From positions 186,001-250,000 of the forward strand of contig NZ_CP045422.1 in assembly GCF_014926585.1 (NCBI RefSeq): a stretch of DNA of 64,000 nucleotides, written 5' to 3'. Below the pieces are notes generated by a model. That model was not told the origin of the DNA and searched no databases. It was given only the letters and a program-made list of their open reading frames with translations. Origin of the DNA: Devosia beringensis (GTDB taxonomy: Bacteria; Pseudomonadota; Alphaproteobacteria; Rhizobiales; Devosiaceae). Position 1 is the first letter of the stretch; every line of letters begins with the position of its first letter. This document shows, piece after piece, positions 53,735 through 62,482 of this stretch. Both the position numbers and the translations under genes were made by a program.

Positions 53735-54637
53735 ATGACCACGACGCAAACCGAGATGACCCATGCCAGCGCAACGGGCTTTGACGCCCGGGCCGCGGGC
53801 GAAGCGCTGACGATTCTGGCGGCAGCGCAGGTCGAGGCGGCGCAGGCCGTGCAGGGTGCGGTGGCCGAGATTGCCGCCGCAGCCGAGCTGGCGGCGACGA
53901 GCCTGCTGGCCGGCGGACGGCTGATCTATGCGGCGGCAGGCAGTTCGGGGCTGATGGCGCTGGCCGATGCGGTGGAGCTGCCGGGTACGTTCGGCATCGG
54001 GCGCGACCGCATTGTGGTGCTGCTGGCGGGGGGCATTGCCGCGCTGCCGGCACTCGAGGGGGGACCCGAGGATGATGCCGAGGCCGCCCGGCGTGAACTG
54101 GCGGCAATCGCGGTGCGGCCGAATGACTGTGTCATCACGCTCACGGCAAGCGGCTATACGCCCTACCCGCTGGCCGCGGCTGCGGCGGGGCGCGCCGCGG
54201 GGGCGCGGACGATCGGCATTGCCAACAATGCCGGCGCGGCGCTGTTTGACCTGGTCGACGTGGCCATCTGCCTAGCGACGCCACCCGAAGTGATCGCCGG
54301 GTCCACCCGCATGGGGGCCGGCACGGCGCAGAAGATCACGCTGAATATGCTATCGACCTTGGTGGCGGTAAAGCTGGGGCATGTGCATGACGGCTTCATG
54401 GTCAACCTGATCGCCGACAATGCCAAGCTGCGCGGACGGGCGCAGCGCATCGTGATCGGCATTACCGGGGTGAGCGACGCCGAGGCGGCCCGTTGCCTCG
54501 AACTGGCGGACGGCGGGGTGAAGCTCGCGATCGTGCTGGCGGCCGGCGCGGCGGACCTGGAAGGCGCGCGCCGCCTGCTCGGCGCAAACCAGGAACGGCT
54601 GCGACCGGTGCTGGCCGAACTGGCCCATAAGGGGTAA
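53735..54637 (+). CDS. murQ: N-acetylmuramic acid 6-phosphate etherase
   Basis: The 300-residue SIS-domain lyase-like protein. Segments GGRLIYAAAGSSGLMALADAVELPGTFG, AGGIAALPALEGGPEDDAEA, ITLTASGYTPYPLAAAAAGRAAGARTIGIANN and GSTRMGAGTAQKITLNMLSTL are characteristic. It cleaves MurNAc-6-P to GlcNAc-6-P and D-lactate, feeding NagA. ATG at 53735. No anhydro-MurNAc or amino-sugar kinase is adjacent, so the phosphorylated substrate must come from genes elsewhere. Confidence 0.93.
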   Translation: MTTTQTEMTHASATGFDARAAGEALTILAAAQVEAAQAVQGAVAEIAAAAELAATSLLAGGRLIYAAAGSSGLMALADAVELPGTFGIGRDRIVVLLAGGIAALPALEGGPEDDAEAARRELAAIAVRPNDCVITLTASGYTPYPLAAAAAGRAAGARTIGIANNAGAALFDLVDVAICLATPPEVIAGSTRMGAGTAQKITLNMLSTLVAVKLGHVHDGFMVNLIADNAKLRGRAQRIVIGITGVSDAEAARCLELADGGVKLAIVLAAGAADLEGARRLLGANQERLRPVLAELAHKG

Positions 54638-54792
54638 GCGACCGGCCCGCTCGACCTGGCTTGACCGGCAATGGACGCGCAGCACCCATGATTAATCTGC
54701 GTTAACGGCTGTCATGGTTCTACGCTAGGCTCTGGTGACGCGGCGCCGCCGTGGCGTCGTGGCCGCCCCTGCCGGGCAAGGAGGATATGGAT

Positions 54793-54996
54793 ATGCATAC
54801 CCCAAGTGACGACGCCATTCGCGACCGTGCCTATGCCTTGTGGATCGAGGCGGGATCGCCGGAAGGCAATGACCTGTATTTCTGGCATGCGGCCGAGCAG
54901 GAACTGGCCGGCAGCGAGGAAGAGGCGCCGCTGGACGAGATGAGCCCGGCCGAAACCGTCGACTCCGAGACACCAGAGCAGCACACGCATCACTGA
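54793..54996 (+). CDS. DUF2934 small protein
   Basis: The 67-residue acidic protein has the DUF2934 pattern DAIRDRAYALWIEAGSPEGNDLYFWHAAEQEL. Function unknown; the family is frequent in rhizobia and often associated with stress response. ATG at 54793 has AAGGAGG eight bases upstream; the ATG at 54787 would be only two bases from that SD. A strong terminator follows. Confidence 0.85.
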   Translation: MHTPSDDAIRDRAYALWIEAGSPEGNDLYFWHAAEQELAGSEEEAPLDEMSPAETVDSETPEQHTHH

Positions 54997-55004
54997 ATTC
55001 GCCT

Positions 55005-55036
55005 CGGGCGCCCGGCCCACAGGCCGGCGCCCGTTT
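55005..55036 (+). terminator. Terminator after the DUF2934 gene
   Basis: GGGCGCC(C)GGCC pairs with GGCC GGCGCCC around CACA (one bulge), then GTTTG. Starts nine bases after the stop. Confidence 0.75.
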
Positions 55037-55197
55037 GCCCGTCCCGGCGACATTGCCGGGGCAGAACTTATCAGGGGTGGCGCTGCGGCCCGACGGCTAA
55101 CGTTCCACCAGAAGCCCAAAATTACCGCCGACCAGCGCGGGAACGAATGCGCACAGACACGGATTATGCCGCCAGCTCTTTTAGCCCGGAGGCAATC

Positions 55198-57312
55198 ATG
55201 GCGCGCAGCAAGAAACCCGACAGTCCAAGCAATGTCGTCTATGGCGACCAGACCATCCAACGTGGTCCGGGCGGCGAGACCCATCAGACGGCCGAAGAGG
55301 GCTATGATGTCCTCACCACCCAGCACGGCATGCCGGTGGGCGATGACCAGAATTCGCTCAAGCAGGGCGATCGCGGCCCGCTGCTGGTCGAGGACGGACA
55401 TTTCCGCGAGAAGATCTTCCACTTCGACCACGAGCGCATCCCCGAACGCGTGGTGCATGCGCGCGGCTATGCGGCGCACGGCTTTTTTGAAACCTATGAC
55501 TCGCTGAGCGCCATCACCAAGGCCGACATCTTCCAGCGCAAGGGCGAGCGCACGCCGGTCTTCGTGCGGTTTTCCACCGTGGCCGGCTCGGAAGGCTCGT
55601 TTGACCTGGCGCGCGACGTGCGCGGCTTTGCGGTCAAGTTCTACACAAAGCAGGGCAATTGGGACCTGGTGGGCAACAATATCCCGGTCTTCTTCATCCA
55701 GGATGCGATCAAGTTTCCCGACGTCATCCATGCGGTCAAGCCCGAGCCCGACAAGGGCTTTCCCCAGGCGCAGAGCGCGCATGACAATTTCTGGGACTTC
55801 ATCTCGCTGACGCCCGAAGCCATGCACATGATCATGTGGGTGATGTCGGACCGGGCGATTCCGCGCTCGTTCCGCTTCATGCAGGGCTTTGGCGTCCACA
55901 CGTTCCAGCTGGTCAATGCCAAGGGCGAAGCGCGCTTCGTGAAATTCCACTGGAAGCCCAAGCTGGGCATGCAGTCGGTGGTGTGGAACGAGGCGGTCAA
56001 GATCAACGGCGCCGATCCCGATTTCCACCGCCGCGACCTGTTCAATGCCATCCAAAGCGGCGACTTCCCCGAATGGGAACTGTGCCTGCAGGTCTTCGAC
56101 CAGGATTTTGCCGACAGTTTTGACTTCGACGTGCTCGACCCGACCAAGCTCATTCCCGAGGAGCTGCTGCCGGCCACGCCGGTGGGCCGCATGGTGCTCG
56201 ACCGCATGCCGGACAATTTCTTTGCCGAGACCGAGCAGGTGGCGTTCATGACGCAGAACATCGTGCCCGGCGTGGAATTCTCCAATGACCCGCTGCTGCA
56301 GGGGCGCAATTTCTCCTATCTGGACACCCAGCTCAAACGGCTGGGCAGCCCCAACTTTGCGCAGCTGCCGATCAATGCGCCGAAATGCCCGATGCACCAC
56401 TTCCAGCAGGACGGCCACATGGCCTTCAAGAACCCCACCGGCCGCGCCAATTACGAGCCCAATGGCTGGGGCACCGAAGCCGGCGGCCCGCGCGAGTCCA
56501 AGGAGCTGGGTTTCCAGACCGTGCCGCAGGAAGCCGAAGGGCCCAAGGTGCGGCTGCGGCCGGAGAGCTTTGCCGACCATTACAGCCAGGCACGGCAGTT
56601 TTTCATCAGCCAAGACCTGATCGAGCAGCAGCACATCGGCGATGCGCTGGTGTTCGAGCTCAGCAAATGCGCCTTCCCTTCCATTCGCGAGCGCATGGTG
56701 GGCCATCTGCTCAATATCGATGAAGAGCTGGCGCAGACTGTGGCCGATGGCCTGGGGATGAAGGCCCTGCCCAAGGCCGCCAATGCGGCGCGGCCGACCA
56801 AGATGGACCTGCCGGCTTCGGACCTGCTCAGCATTCTGAAGAACCCGCCGGAGAGTTTTGCCGGGCGCAAGCTGGGAATCCTGATTACCGATGGCACCGA
56901 TGCCAAGCTGCTGGCGGCGCTGCTGGCGGCGGCGGCGGCCGAAGGCACGGCGGTGGAGCTGATTGCCCCCATGGTGGGCGGGGTGACGCTGAGCGATGGC
57001 ACGATCCAGCCGGCGCATCACAAGATCGATGGCGGGCCCTCCGTACTGTTCGACGCGGTGGCATTGCTGCCGGCTGAAGAGGGCATCCTGTCGCTGCTCA
57101 AACTCCCCCCGGCCCGCGACTTCGTCAGCGACGCCTATGCGCATTACAAGTTCGTCGGCTTCACCGCGCCGGCAGCAAAGCTCTTTGCCAAGGTTGGTCT
57201 GCCGGAGGACCTCGATAAGGGCTTCATCGCGATGGACGAGCCGGCAGATGCCGAGGAGCTGATCGCGGCCTGCCGCGCGCTGCGGTTCTGGGACCGGCCC
57301 GACGGGGCGTAA
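55198..57312 (+). CDS. katE: Large-subunit catalase KatE (HPII type)
   Basis: The 704-residue protein has the catalase core (~30-500): distal His in [14 protein letters not shown], Asn in [18 protein letters not shown], proximal Tyr in [12 protein letters not shown]; and a C-terminal DJ-1/PfpI-like domain (~560-700, [20 protein letters not shown]), as in E. coli HPII. It removes hydrogen peroxide, monofunctional heme enzyme. ATG at 55198 with CGGAGG five bases upstream; the longer frame from 55147 lacks family similarity. Next to DUF2934, often co-associated with stress response. Confidence 0.95.
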   Translation: MARSKKPDSPSNVVYGDQTIQRGPGGETHQTAEEGYDVLTTQHGMPVGDDQNSLKQGDRGPLLVEDGHFREKIFHFDHERIPERVVHARGYAAHGFFETYDSLSAITKADIFQRKGERTPVFVRFSTVAGSEGSFDLARDVRGFAVKFYTKQGNWDLVGNNIPVFFIQDAIKFPDVIHAVKPEPDKGFPQAQSAHDNFWDFISLTPEAMHMIMWVMSDRAIPRSFRFMQGFGVHTFQLVNAKGEARFVKFHWKPKLGMQSVVWNEAVKINGADPDFHRRDLFNAIQSGDFPEWELCLQVFDQDFADSFDFDVLDPTKLIPEELLPATPVGRMVLDRMPDNFFAETEQVAFMTQNIVPGVEFSNDPLLQGRNFSYLDTQLKRLGSPNFAQLPINAPKCPMHHFQQDGHMAFKNPTGRANYEPNGWGTEAGGPRESKELGFQTVPQEAEGPKVRLRPESFADHYSQARQFFISQDLIEQQHIGDALVFELSKCAFPSIRERMVGHLLNIDEELAQTVADGLGMKALPKAANAARPTKMDLPASDLLSILKNPPESFAGRKLGILITDGTDAKLLAALLAAAAAEGTAVELIAPMVGGVTLSDGTIQPAHHKIDGGPSVLFDAVALLPAEEGILSLLKLPPARDFVSDAYAHYKFVGFTAPAAKLFAKVGLPEDLDKGFIAMDEPADAEELIAACRALRFWDRPDGA

Positions 57313-57365
57313 GCGACGGCGCGGAGACGAGATATTGGCAGGCGGCGCAGCGGCGCCGCCTGCTC

Positions 57366-58616
57366 TCATACTGCCGCTTGCGGCTGACGCCCGACGAAGA
57401 GGCGGTGGCCGAAGGCCAGCCCGATCGCAACCAGCATCAGTCCACCCGCGAGCAGGAAGGTCAGCCGCACGCCGGCGCCGAGCGCCGCGACGCTGGCGCG
57501 GCTGAAATCATCCGTGCCGACGCCCCAGGCAAAGACGGCGCCCATCAGGGATGCCCCCGCGATCAGCCCGATATTGCGCGAGAGGGCGAGCAGACCCGAG
57601 ACACTGCCCCGCCGATCGGCCGGCACATCCATCAGGGCTGCGGTATTGTTGGCGGCCTGAAAGAGCTGGTAGCCAGGCGTCAGGACCACGATGGCCATGA
57701 CATAGCCCGAGACCCCCAGCCAAGCGGGCAGGACGGCCAGCAACAGCGCGCCCACTGCCAGAAGCACCAGACCGACTGCGAGCACAAGGCCGGCGCCCCA
57801 GGCATCGACCAGTTGACCGGAGGGTACGCCACTGACGATGGAGACCAGGGGGCCGATGGCCATGACAAAGCCGACCATGGAAGCTGTCAGGCCCAGACCA
57901 AGGCTGAGATAGAAGGGCCCGACCACCAGCGTGGTCATCATGACGGCGGCAACCAGAATATTGACCAGGAGGCCGGCAGCGAGCTGACGGTTCAGCACCG
58001 AGCGCAGACCGGGCGCCGACGACGCCGGCTTGCGCGTCATGCCGGGCAGCGCCAGGACGGCCATAAGCAAAGCGATGACGGCCAGCGGGAGCTGCAGCCA
58101 GAAGACGCCGCGCCAGCCGGTCAGCGGCAGCAGGAGCCCGCCGAGCGAGGGGCCGAGGGCGGTGCCCAAAGCCGACATGGTGCCCAGCAGGCCCATGGCC
58201 CGCCCGAGATGGGCCGCGCCGGCGGTCTGGCGCATGAGTACCATGGACAGCGTCATCAGGAAGGCAGCGCCGACCCCTTGCAGGGCCCGGGCCGCGATCA
58301 GCAGCCCCAGCGTGGGCGCCAGGGCGCAGAGCAGTGAGGCGATGGCGAACAGGACCAGACCGGCGACCAGCATGGGCTTGAGTCCATGGCGATCACCGAG
58401 CCGGCCGGCGACGATCACCGAGATGGTCAGCGCGGCGAGGTAGGCAACGACGACCCCCTGCAATTGGGCAAACGGCGCGGCAAAGGCCGCGGCCAGGGTC
58501 GGCAGCGCGATATTGGCAATGCTGGTCCCGAGCGCGGCCAGCAGCGTGGCGAGCGCCAGCGTTGCGGTGATCGCCGGTGAGGCGGTGTTCGACGGGTCGC
58601 GATCTGCGCGTTGCAT
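57366..58616 (-). CDS. MFS transporter
   Basis: The 416-residue protein has about 12 hydrophobic segments. The motif A-like loop GRLGDRHGLKPMLVAGL follows helix 2, and ARALQGVGAAFLMTLSM holds the motif-B/C-like region of drug-efflux MFS proteins. Substrate unknown. Divergent from a MerR-family gene whose operator lies in its promoter, which suggests inducible efflux. ATG at 58616 with GAGGAA upstream. Confidence 0.9.
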   Translation of the reverse strand: MQRADRDPSNTASPAITATLALATLLAALGTSIANIALPTLAAAFAAPFAQLQGVVVAYLAALTISVIVAGRLGDRHGLKPMLVAGLVLFAIASLLCALAPTLGLLIAARALQGVGAAFLMTLSMVLMRQTAGAAHLGRAMGLLGTMSALGTALGPSLGGLLLPLTGWRGVFWLQLPLAVIALLMAVLALPGMTRKPASSAPGLRSVLNRQLAAGLLVNILVAAVMMTTLVVGPFYLSLGLGLTASMVGFVMAIGPLVSIVSGVPSGQLVDAWGAGLVLAVGLVLLAVGALLLAVLPAWLGVSGYVMAIVVLTPGYQLFQAANNTAALMDVPADRRGSVSGLLALSRNIGLIAGASLMGAVFAWGVGTDDFSRASVAALGAGVRLTFLLAGGLMLVAIGLAFGHRLFVGRQPQAAV

Positions 58617-58659
58617 GCGGATTTCCTCTTGCCTGAAGCTGATTTGGCAAGCAGGCTAC

Positions 58660-58681
58660 GACTTCAAGTTCACTTGAGGTC
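58660..58681. promoter_or_regulatory. MerR-type operator within a 19-bp spacer promoter for the MFS gene
   Basis: GACTTCAAGT and ACTTGAGGTC form a 10-bp dyad (one mismatch) around TC. Leftward it sits between a -35 TTGACC (58684-58679) and a -10 TAGCCT with a 19-bp spacer, the layout of MerR-activated promoters. It resembles the SoxR box closely but the MerR ATG is only five bases to the right. Confidence 0.7.
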
Positions 58682-58685
58682 AAGC

Positions 58686-59129
58686 ATGAAGTTTCTCGAT
58701 ATCGGGGAGGTCGCAGCCCGGAGCGGCATCAAGCCGTCGGCGCTGCGCCATTACGAGGCGGAAGGGCTGATTGCCTCGGTTTACCGGCATGGCTTGCGCC
58801 GGCAGTTTGCCCCCGAGGTGCTGCTGCAGCTCCGTCTGGTGGCCATGGGCCGGACGGCCGGCTTTTCGCTGGCGGAGATCGGCGGCATGTTCGGCAGCAC
58901 TGGCATGCAGGACTTGCCCCGCGCGGTACTCGCCGACAAGGCCGATGCGCTCGACCGGCAGATCCGCGACCTGGCCACGCTGCGCGACCTGCTCCGCCAT
59001 GTCGCCGAATGCCCGGCGCCGTCGCATCTGGAGTGTCCGCGATTTCGGCGCCTGATGACCCTGGCCGGCAAGCGCAGCAGGACGCGCGGGAAGGCGATGA
59101 AGCCGACAGCGCGGCGCAAGGCTGGGTGA
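58686..59129 (+). CDS. MerR-family regulator of the MFS exporter
   Basis: The 147-residue protein has the MerR domain at residues 1-75 (MKFLDIGEVAARSGIKPSA ... LRRQFAPEVLLQLRLVAMG), then a dimerisation helix and the segment ECPAPSHLECPRFRRL with two Cys seven residues apart. SoxR carries four clustered Cys for its [2Fe-2S] group; only two are here, so this is not a typical SoxR. Basic C-terminus. ATG at 58686, directly next to the shared operator. The divergent MFS gene is the probable target. Confidence 0.88.
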   Translation: MKFLDIGEVAARSGIKPSALRHYEAEGLIASVYRHGLRRQFAPEVLLQLRLVAMGRTAGFSLAEIGGMFGSTGMQDLPRAVLADKADALDRQIRDLATLRDLLRHVAECPAPSHLECPRFRRLMTLAGKRSRTRGKAMKPTARRKAG

Positions 59130-59360
59130 GGTGTGGATGGGGTGTGAGGCGGCTGGGGTGCGGGCTCAGGATCAGCCTTGCGGACGACGACAGGAATGAA
59201 GTCGACAGAGGGCAAGAGGTCAGCTCCTGTCGCAATATAGTACCACAATAAGCCTGACCCAGAACAAAATGTGAATCCCCTGCTAGCGGCTATTTCATAC
59301 GCTCCGCAAACAACTTATCATTGTCGAACTATTGCCCGTCGATTGACAGGATTCGCTCGC

Positions 59361-59714
59361 GTGCTTGATCTGGCAAATTTTAATAAGATTAAGTGGGGTC
59401 CCGGTGTGGTCGGTAGGACCACCATCCTGACGGGCATGGCGATGATCTGCACATTGGGTGTCACTCTTGTGATGCCATTCCCGGAAGCCAAAGTAGTATT
59501 GGGCTCCGCCGTGGTGTTGGAGTTCCTACTCGGCATCGGATTGGCTTACACGTTCGCGTTCATTCACCCCAGCCTTTCTGTCCTAGAAGGAAGCGAAGCA
59601 ACCCAATATAAGCAGGCAGAAATGGCTGCAAAGGGGCTGATGATCGACCAAATTCCCTTCGAGAAAACGCAAAATGTTACGCCGCCTGCATCCTTTACTA
59701 AGGGAGAGCATTAA
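59361..59714 (+). CDS. Islet gene A: small two-helix membrane protein
   Basis: The ~117-residue protein has two hydrophobic segments (TTILTGMAMICTLGVTLVM and AKVVLGSAVVLEFLLGIGLAYTFAF) and a polar C-terminal tail. The start is uncertain: GTG at 59361 or at 59271 (147 residues). Base composition drops sharply here (for example 27 of 60 bases G+C in 59641-59700), which suggests transfer. Unknown family. Overlaps gene B at TAATG. Confidence 0.6.
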   Translation: MLDLANFNKIKWGPGVVGRTTILTGMAMICTLGVTLVMPFPEAKVVLGSAVVLEFLLGIGLAYTFAFIHPSLSVLEGSEATQYKQAEMAAKGLMIDQIPFEKTQNVTPPASFTKGEH

Positions 59715-60058
59715 TGGCGAACTTCTTCGTCATAACTGTGCGGTGGGTTGATACGCCTATTCATCCGCCACTTATCGATGGATTGCTGGGATTGCATGGT
59801 GACTGGCTGCGCTTCACATTCGATACTTGGTTTGTATTTTCAAACGAAAATTCAAAGCAGATCAGCGATCACATTCAGAAAGCGCTCAGAGCGAATGACA
59901 GCGTAACTGTCATGCAGATGTATCCCCCAAATTCTTGGGGTGTAGCACCACCTTGGGTGTGGGAGTGGTTTAGCAGCCGCACAAAACCCGGCGCGCTGCC
60001 GGGTGGCGTCCCACAGCCTTCATACTATTTGCCGCCTCCGTCAGGCGTAACCCAATAG
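59714..60058 (+). CDS. Islet gene B: small protein, possibly ferredoxin-fold (Cas2/SinR-like)
   Basis: 114 residues. The N-terminal strand FFVITVRWV, the helix LIDGLLGLHGDW, then TWFVFSNENSKQISDHIQKALRANDSVTVMQM resemble the beta-alpha-beta pattern of Cas2/SinR-like small proteins, but similarity is weak and by eye only. Pro-rich C-terminus. AGGGAG seven bases upstream of ATG; the start overlaps the stop of gene A (TAATG), so they are coupled. Only 21 of 60 bases are G+C in 59821-59880. Confidence 0.55.
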   Translation: MANFFVITVRWVDTPIHPPLIDGLLGLHGDWLRFTFDTWFVFSNENSKQISDHIQKALRANDSVTVMQMYPPNSWGVAPPWVWEWFSSRTKPGALPGGVPQPSYYLPPPSGVTQ

Positions 60059-60068
60059 GTGAGGCGCG

Positions 60069-60314
60069 ATGCCTAAATACAAATTCACCTTGGGCGAGCA
60101 TGGCGAGCATCGATCTGGCGATGTCATCACTAGAGACGGCGAAGTCATAGGAACGTGGCGAACTGACGACAATGACCTTGATGATTACTATCAGTTCATT
60201 CCGGATGGCGAACAGGAGCCCACGATTCAATCCTATAGCCTCGGCATGTTCTGCTTTGACATTGAAGAGTGGCACGAGGGGCGGCAGCAACTAGACCACT
60301 CTACGCCAGCTTGA
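60069..60314 (+). CDS. Islet gene C: small hypothetical protein
   Basis: The 81-residue protein is rich in Asp/Glu/Gly with no membrane segment. It begins MPKYKFTLGEHGEHRSGD and has EWHEGRQQLDHS near the end. It follows gene B by ten bases; probably the last gene of the A-B-C unit. No family recognised. Its end overlaps the integrase remnant by 14 bases on the opposite strand. Confidence 0.55.
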   Translation: MPKYKFTLGEHGEHRSGDVITRDGEVIGTWRTDDNDLDDYYQFIPDGEQEPTIQSYSLGMFCFDIEEWHEGRQQLDHSTPA

Positions 60315-60438
60315 ACTCGACCCCATTCAGCCCGTCACGCATTGCCTCAATGATCGTGACGTACACGTCACCGACTTAGATGCCACCTAGCGACTGATCC
60401 TGATGGCCGGTGATGAGCTCAGACACATCCCGATTGGT
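60301..60438 (-). pseudogene. Tyrosine recombinase (integrase) 3' remnant
   Basis: Leftward translation gives NRDVSELITGHQDQSLGGI, a stop (TAA at 60378-60376), then VGDVYVTIIEAMRDGL and a stop TAG at 60303-60301. The pattern [L/I]xGHxxxxxxxx[Y] is the end of a phage-type integrase; the stop is nine residues after the GH His, exactly the position of the catalytic Tyr. Upstream sequence is unrelated, so the rest of the gene has been lost. It lies between the islet genes and the tRNA-Ser 3' end, the usual site of an integrase. Confidence 0.7.
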
Positions 60439-60558
60439 ACCGTGCCGTGAAGGTATTTGTCGGTGGCCAGCGATTTTGACGCCGGCTTTGTCACGTTGTT
60501 CGCGACTGGCCCCTTGCGATGCAAGGGCTTACCGGGACTTCAATGGCTTGGGAAAAAG

Positions 60559-60649
60559 TGGCGGAGAGGATGGGATTCGAACCCACGAGACCCTTTTGAG
60601 ATCTGCGCCCTTAGCAGGGGCGTGCCTTCGGCCACTCGGCCACCTCTCC
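60559..60649 (-). tRNA. tRNA-Ser (GCU anticodon)
   Basis: Leftward from 60649: GGAGAGG acceptor, D arm TGGCCGAGTGGCCGAAGGC, anticodon arm CGCCCCTGCTAAGGGCG (GCT), a long variable arm, T arm with GTGGGTTCGAATCCCATC, CCTCTCC, discriminator G and encoded CCA (60561-60559). The long variable arm and GCT anticodon identify tRNA-Ser. The islet with an integrase relic abuts its 3' end. Confidence 0.96.
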
Positions 60650-60896
60650 GTCGCGGGCTGGATAGCGGTCGGGATGCGCCAAGGCAAGAGGTTTTTGCCG
60701 GCGGGCACCGTGAGCGCACAGGTGAGGCGGCCGGGGCGCGATAAGTGGCTGTTCTCGCATGTCAGCCGGCCGCCATTCGGTCAGATCGTGAGGCCGAACC
60801 GATAGAACCGGTCGCGGACGGTGGTGCAAGGTCACAAAGTCGAATCGCCGGCGCCATGGGGGTGAGCCCGGCAATGCCGGGCCCGCCGATGTCGAT

Positions 60897-61595
60897 TCAG
60901 CGCTGGTTGAACAGCACCTTCTGGGCTTCCTTGTCGTCGGCCAGGCTCTTCTGGGTGGCGTCCTTGCCGATTTCGAGGCCCTTGGCGACGGCCGGGCGGG
61001 CGTTGAGGCGCTCGATCCAGGCCAGGGCATTGGGATATTCGGCCTTGGTGATGCCATAGCGTTCCCAGGACTGGGCCCAGCCGATGGAGGCGATGTCGGC
61101 GATGGAATAGGTGCCGGTAATGAAATCCTTGCCCGCGAGCTGAGTATTCAGCACGCGGAACAGGCGATGGGTCTCGTCGGTATAGCGCTTCTGGGCATAG
61201 GGGATTTTTTCGGGGGCATAGACGTTGAAATGGTTGTTCTGGCCCAGCATGGGGCCGAAGCCGCCGACCTGCCAGAACAGCCACTCATCGACCTTGACCT
61301 GCTCGCGCGGGTCACTGGGGTAGAACTGGCCGAACTTGAGGCCGAGATATTTGAGGATGGCGCCGGATTCAAAGATCGAGATCGGCGCGCCGCCCGGGCC
61401 TTCGGGATCGACGATGGCGGGGATCTTGTTATTGGGCGAAATGGCCAGGAATTCGGGGGTGAACTGCTCGCCCTTGCCGATATCGATGCGGTGATAGGTC
61501 CATGGCACGCCCAGCTCTTCGAGCATGATGTGCACCTTCTGCCCGTTGGGGGTGGGCAGGGAGAAGGCGTCGATAGGCTTGGTCTGGGTGGTCAT
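60897..61595 (-). CDS. Glutathione S-transferase / YfcG-like disulfide-bond oxidoreductase
   Basis: The 232-residue protein has an N-terminal thioredoxin fold (SLPTPNGQKVHIMLEELGVPW ... AISPNNKIPAIVDPEG) and C-terminal helical domain. The TPNGxKV start resembles E. coli YfcG, which reduces disulfides with glutathione. The catalytic residue would be Thr/Asn near PTPNG; no Cys is there, also as in YfcG. Single-gene unit. Confidence 0.9.
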   Translation of the reverse strand: MTTQTKPIDAFSLPTPNGQKVHIMLEELGVPWTYHRIDIGKGEQFTPEFLAISPNNKIPAIVDPEGPGGAPISIFESGAILKYLGLKFGQFYPSDPREQVKVDEWLFWQVGGFGPMLGQNNHFNVYAPEKIPYAQKRYTDETHRLFRVLNTQLAGKDFITGTYSIADIASIGWAQSWERYGITKAEYPNALAWIERLNARPAVAKGLEIGKDATQKSLADDKEAQKVLFNQR

Positions 61596-61689
61596 GAGCC
61601 GATATCCTGGTTAGCGGTTGCCCCGCTTATATCGGCTTTTGACGATGAAGGGCAAGGCGCGCAGGCGCCCTGCCACCGATGAGATTTCA

Positions 61690-62130
61690 TCATGCCCGAC
61701 GGATGCGCAGCTGCGGCTGGCCATTGCCGCGCAAAGCCGGGGTGACACCCTGGCCGTCGACCGTGGCCACGACGCGGTGACGCAGGGTGGCGAACATGAA
61801 GTCCGGCGTGACGTTGACGGGGGTGTCGAACTGCACGGTCAGCTTGGCGTGGCCGCCATCGCCGAGCAGGTGCATGCCGAGCAGGAAGCCGGTAAACGGC
61901 TGATCGAGATAGAGCCCGGTGACGCGGCCGCCGACCTGGAACGGCGCCGGACGCTGTTCGGGCAGCACGGCGCGGGCGGTGTTCCAGTCGCGATAGCCAT
62001 GGGAACGGGCGACCTGCTCGAGTGCAGCGCCATGGGTCAGCGGGGCGCCTGCGGCAGCGCGGCTGTCGCGCAGGGCGCGGGCCTCGGATTTGAGGGTCTG
62101 GATGGAGGGGGTATCGAGGGAAAACGACAT
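61690..62130 (-). CDS. Glyoxalase-superfamily (Glyoxalase_8-like) protein
   Basis: The 146-residue protein begins MSFSLDTPSIQTLKSEARALRD and has LTHGAALEQVARSHGYRDWNTARAVLPE, then a beta-rich half. The 'K.eAr.LR..l......s...aLE.vA...Gyr.WNt' pattern matches a glyoxalase-related domain found in many alphaproteobacteria. Metal-binding residues of true glyoxalases are not obvious. ATG at 62130; an ATG at 62145 also possible. Confidence 0.7.
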   Translation of the reverse strand: MSFSLDTPSIQTLKSEARALRDSRAAAGAPLTHGAALEQVARSHGYRDWNTARAVLPEQRPAPFQVGGRVTGLYLDQPFTGFLLGMHLLGDGGHAKLTVQFDTPVNVTPDFMFATLRHRVVATVDGQGVTPALRGNGQPQLRIRRA

Positions 62131-62420
62131 GACAGGGTCTCTCATTTGCATGAGGCGTCTGGTGCATGGGAGCCCGCATTGCCATGAAGCGCCTCGCAAA
62201 GATGAACCTGGGTTCGCTTTTGCAGAAGGGCTGGACTTCACCATCGGAATTACTTCCGGCGAGCGGCAGGTGCCAGCGACCGAAGCGGGATATGGGCGCG
62301 GGGCGCGGTTTTGTCAAGGTTTTGCCCAGCGCGGATCAGTGGCTTTGATGGCGGGCATCAGCAATTAGCGTTGGGCGAAGCAGTCGGTTCGGGCTATGCG
62401 CTGGCACCCCAGGATGGATC

Positions 62421-62461
62421 CCGGCCTGCGCCGGGATGACGCCGGCCTGCGCCGGGATGAC
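62421..62461. repeat. Tandem palindromic 20-mer
   Basis: CCGGCCTGCGCCGGGATGAC occurs twice, at 62421-62440 and 62442-62461, each with an internal dyad CCGG/CCGG. It is 10 bases before the SD of the TSUP gene. Such units are common dispersed palindromes in this group. Confidence 0.8.
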
Positions 62462-62482
62462 ATCGAGGATGAGGAGAACAAG

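Noticed and set aside
54712..57369. 885-residue open frame antisense to katE
   Set aside because: It mirrors katE on the opposite strand, has no recognisable domain, and is rich in His/Arg/Gly as expected from the complement of GC-rich codons.
58686..59129. Calling the MerR regulator SoxR
   Set aside because: The operator is SoxR-like, but only two of the clustered cysteines needed for the iron-sulfur group are present.
60069..60314. Reading gene C and the integrase remnant as one overlapping functional pair
   Set aside because: The remnant lacks its catalytic tyrosine and N-terminal part; the 14-base overlap is just the end of decayed DNA.
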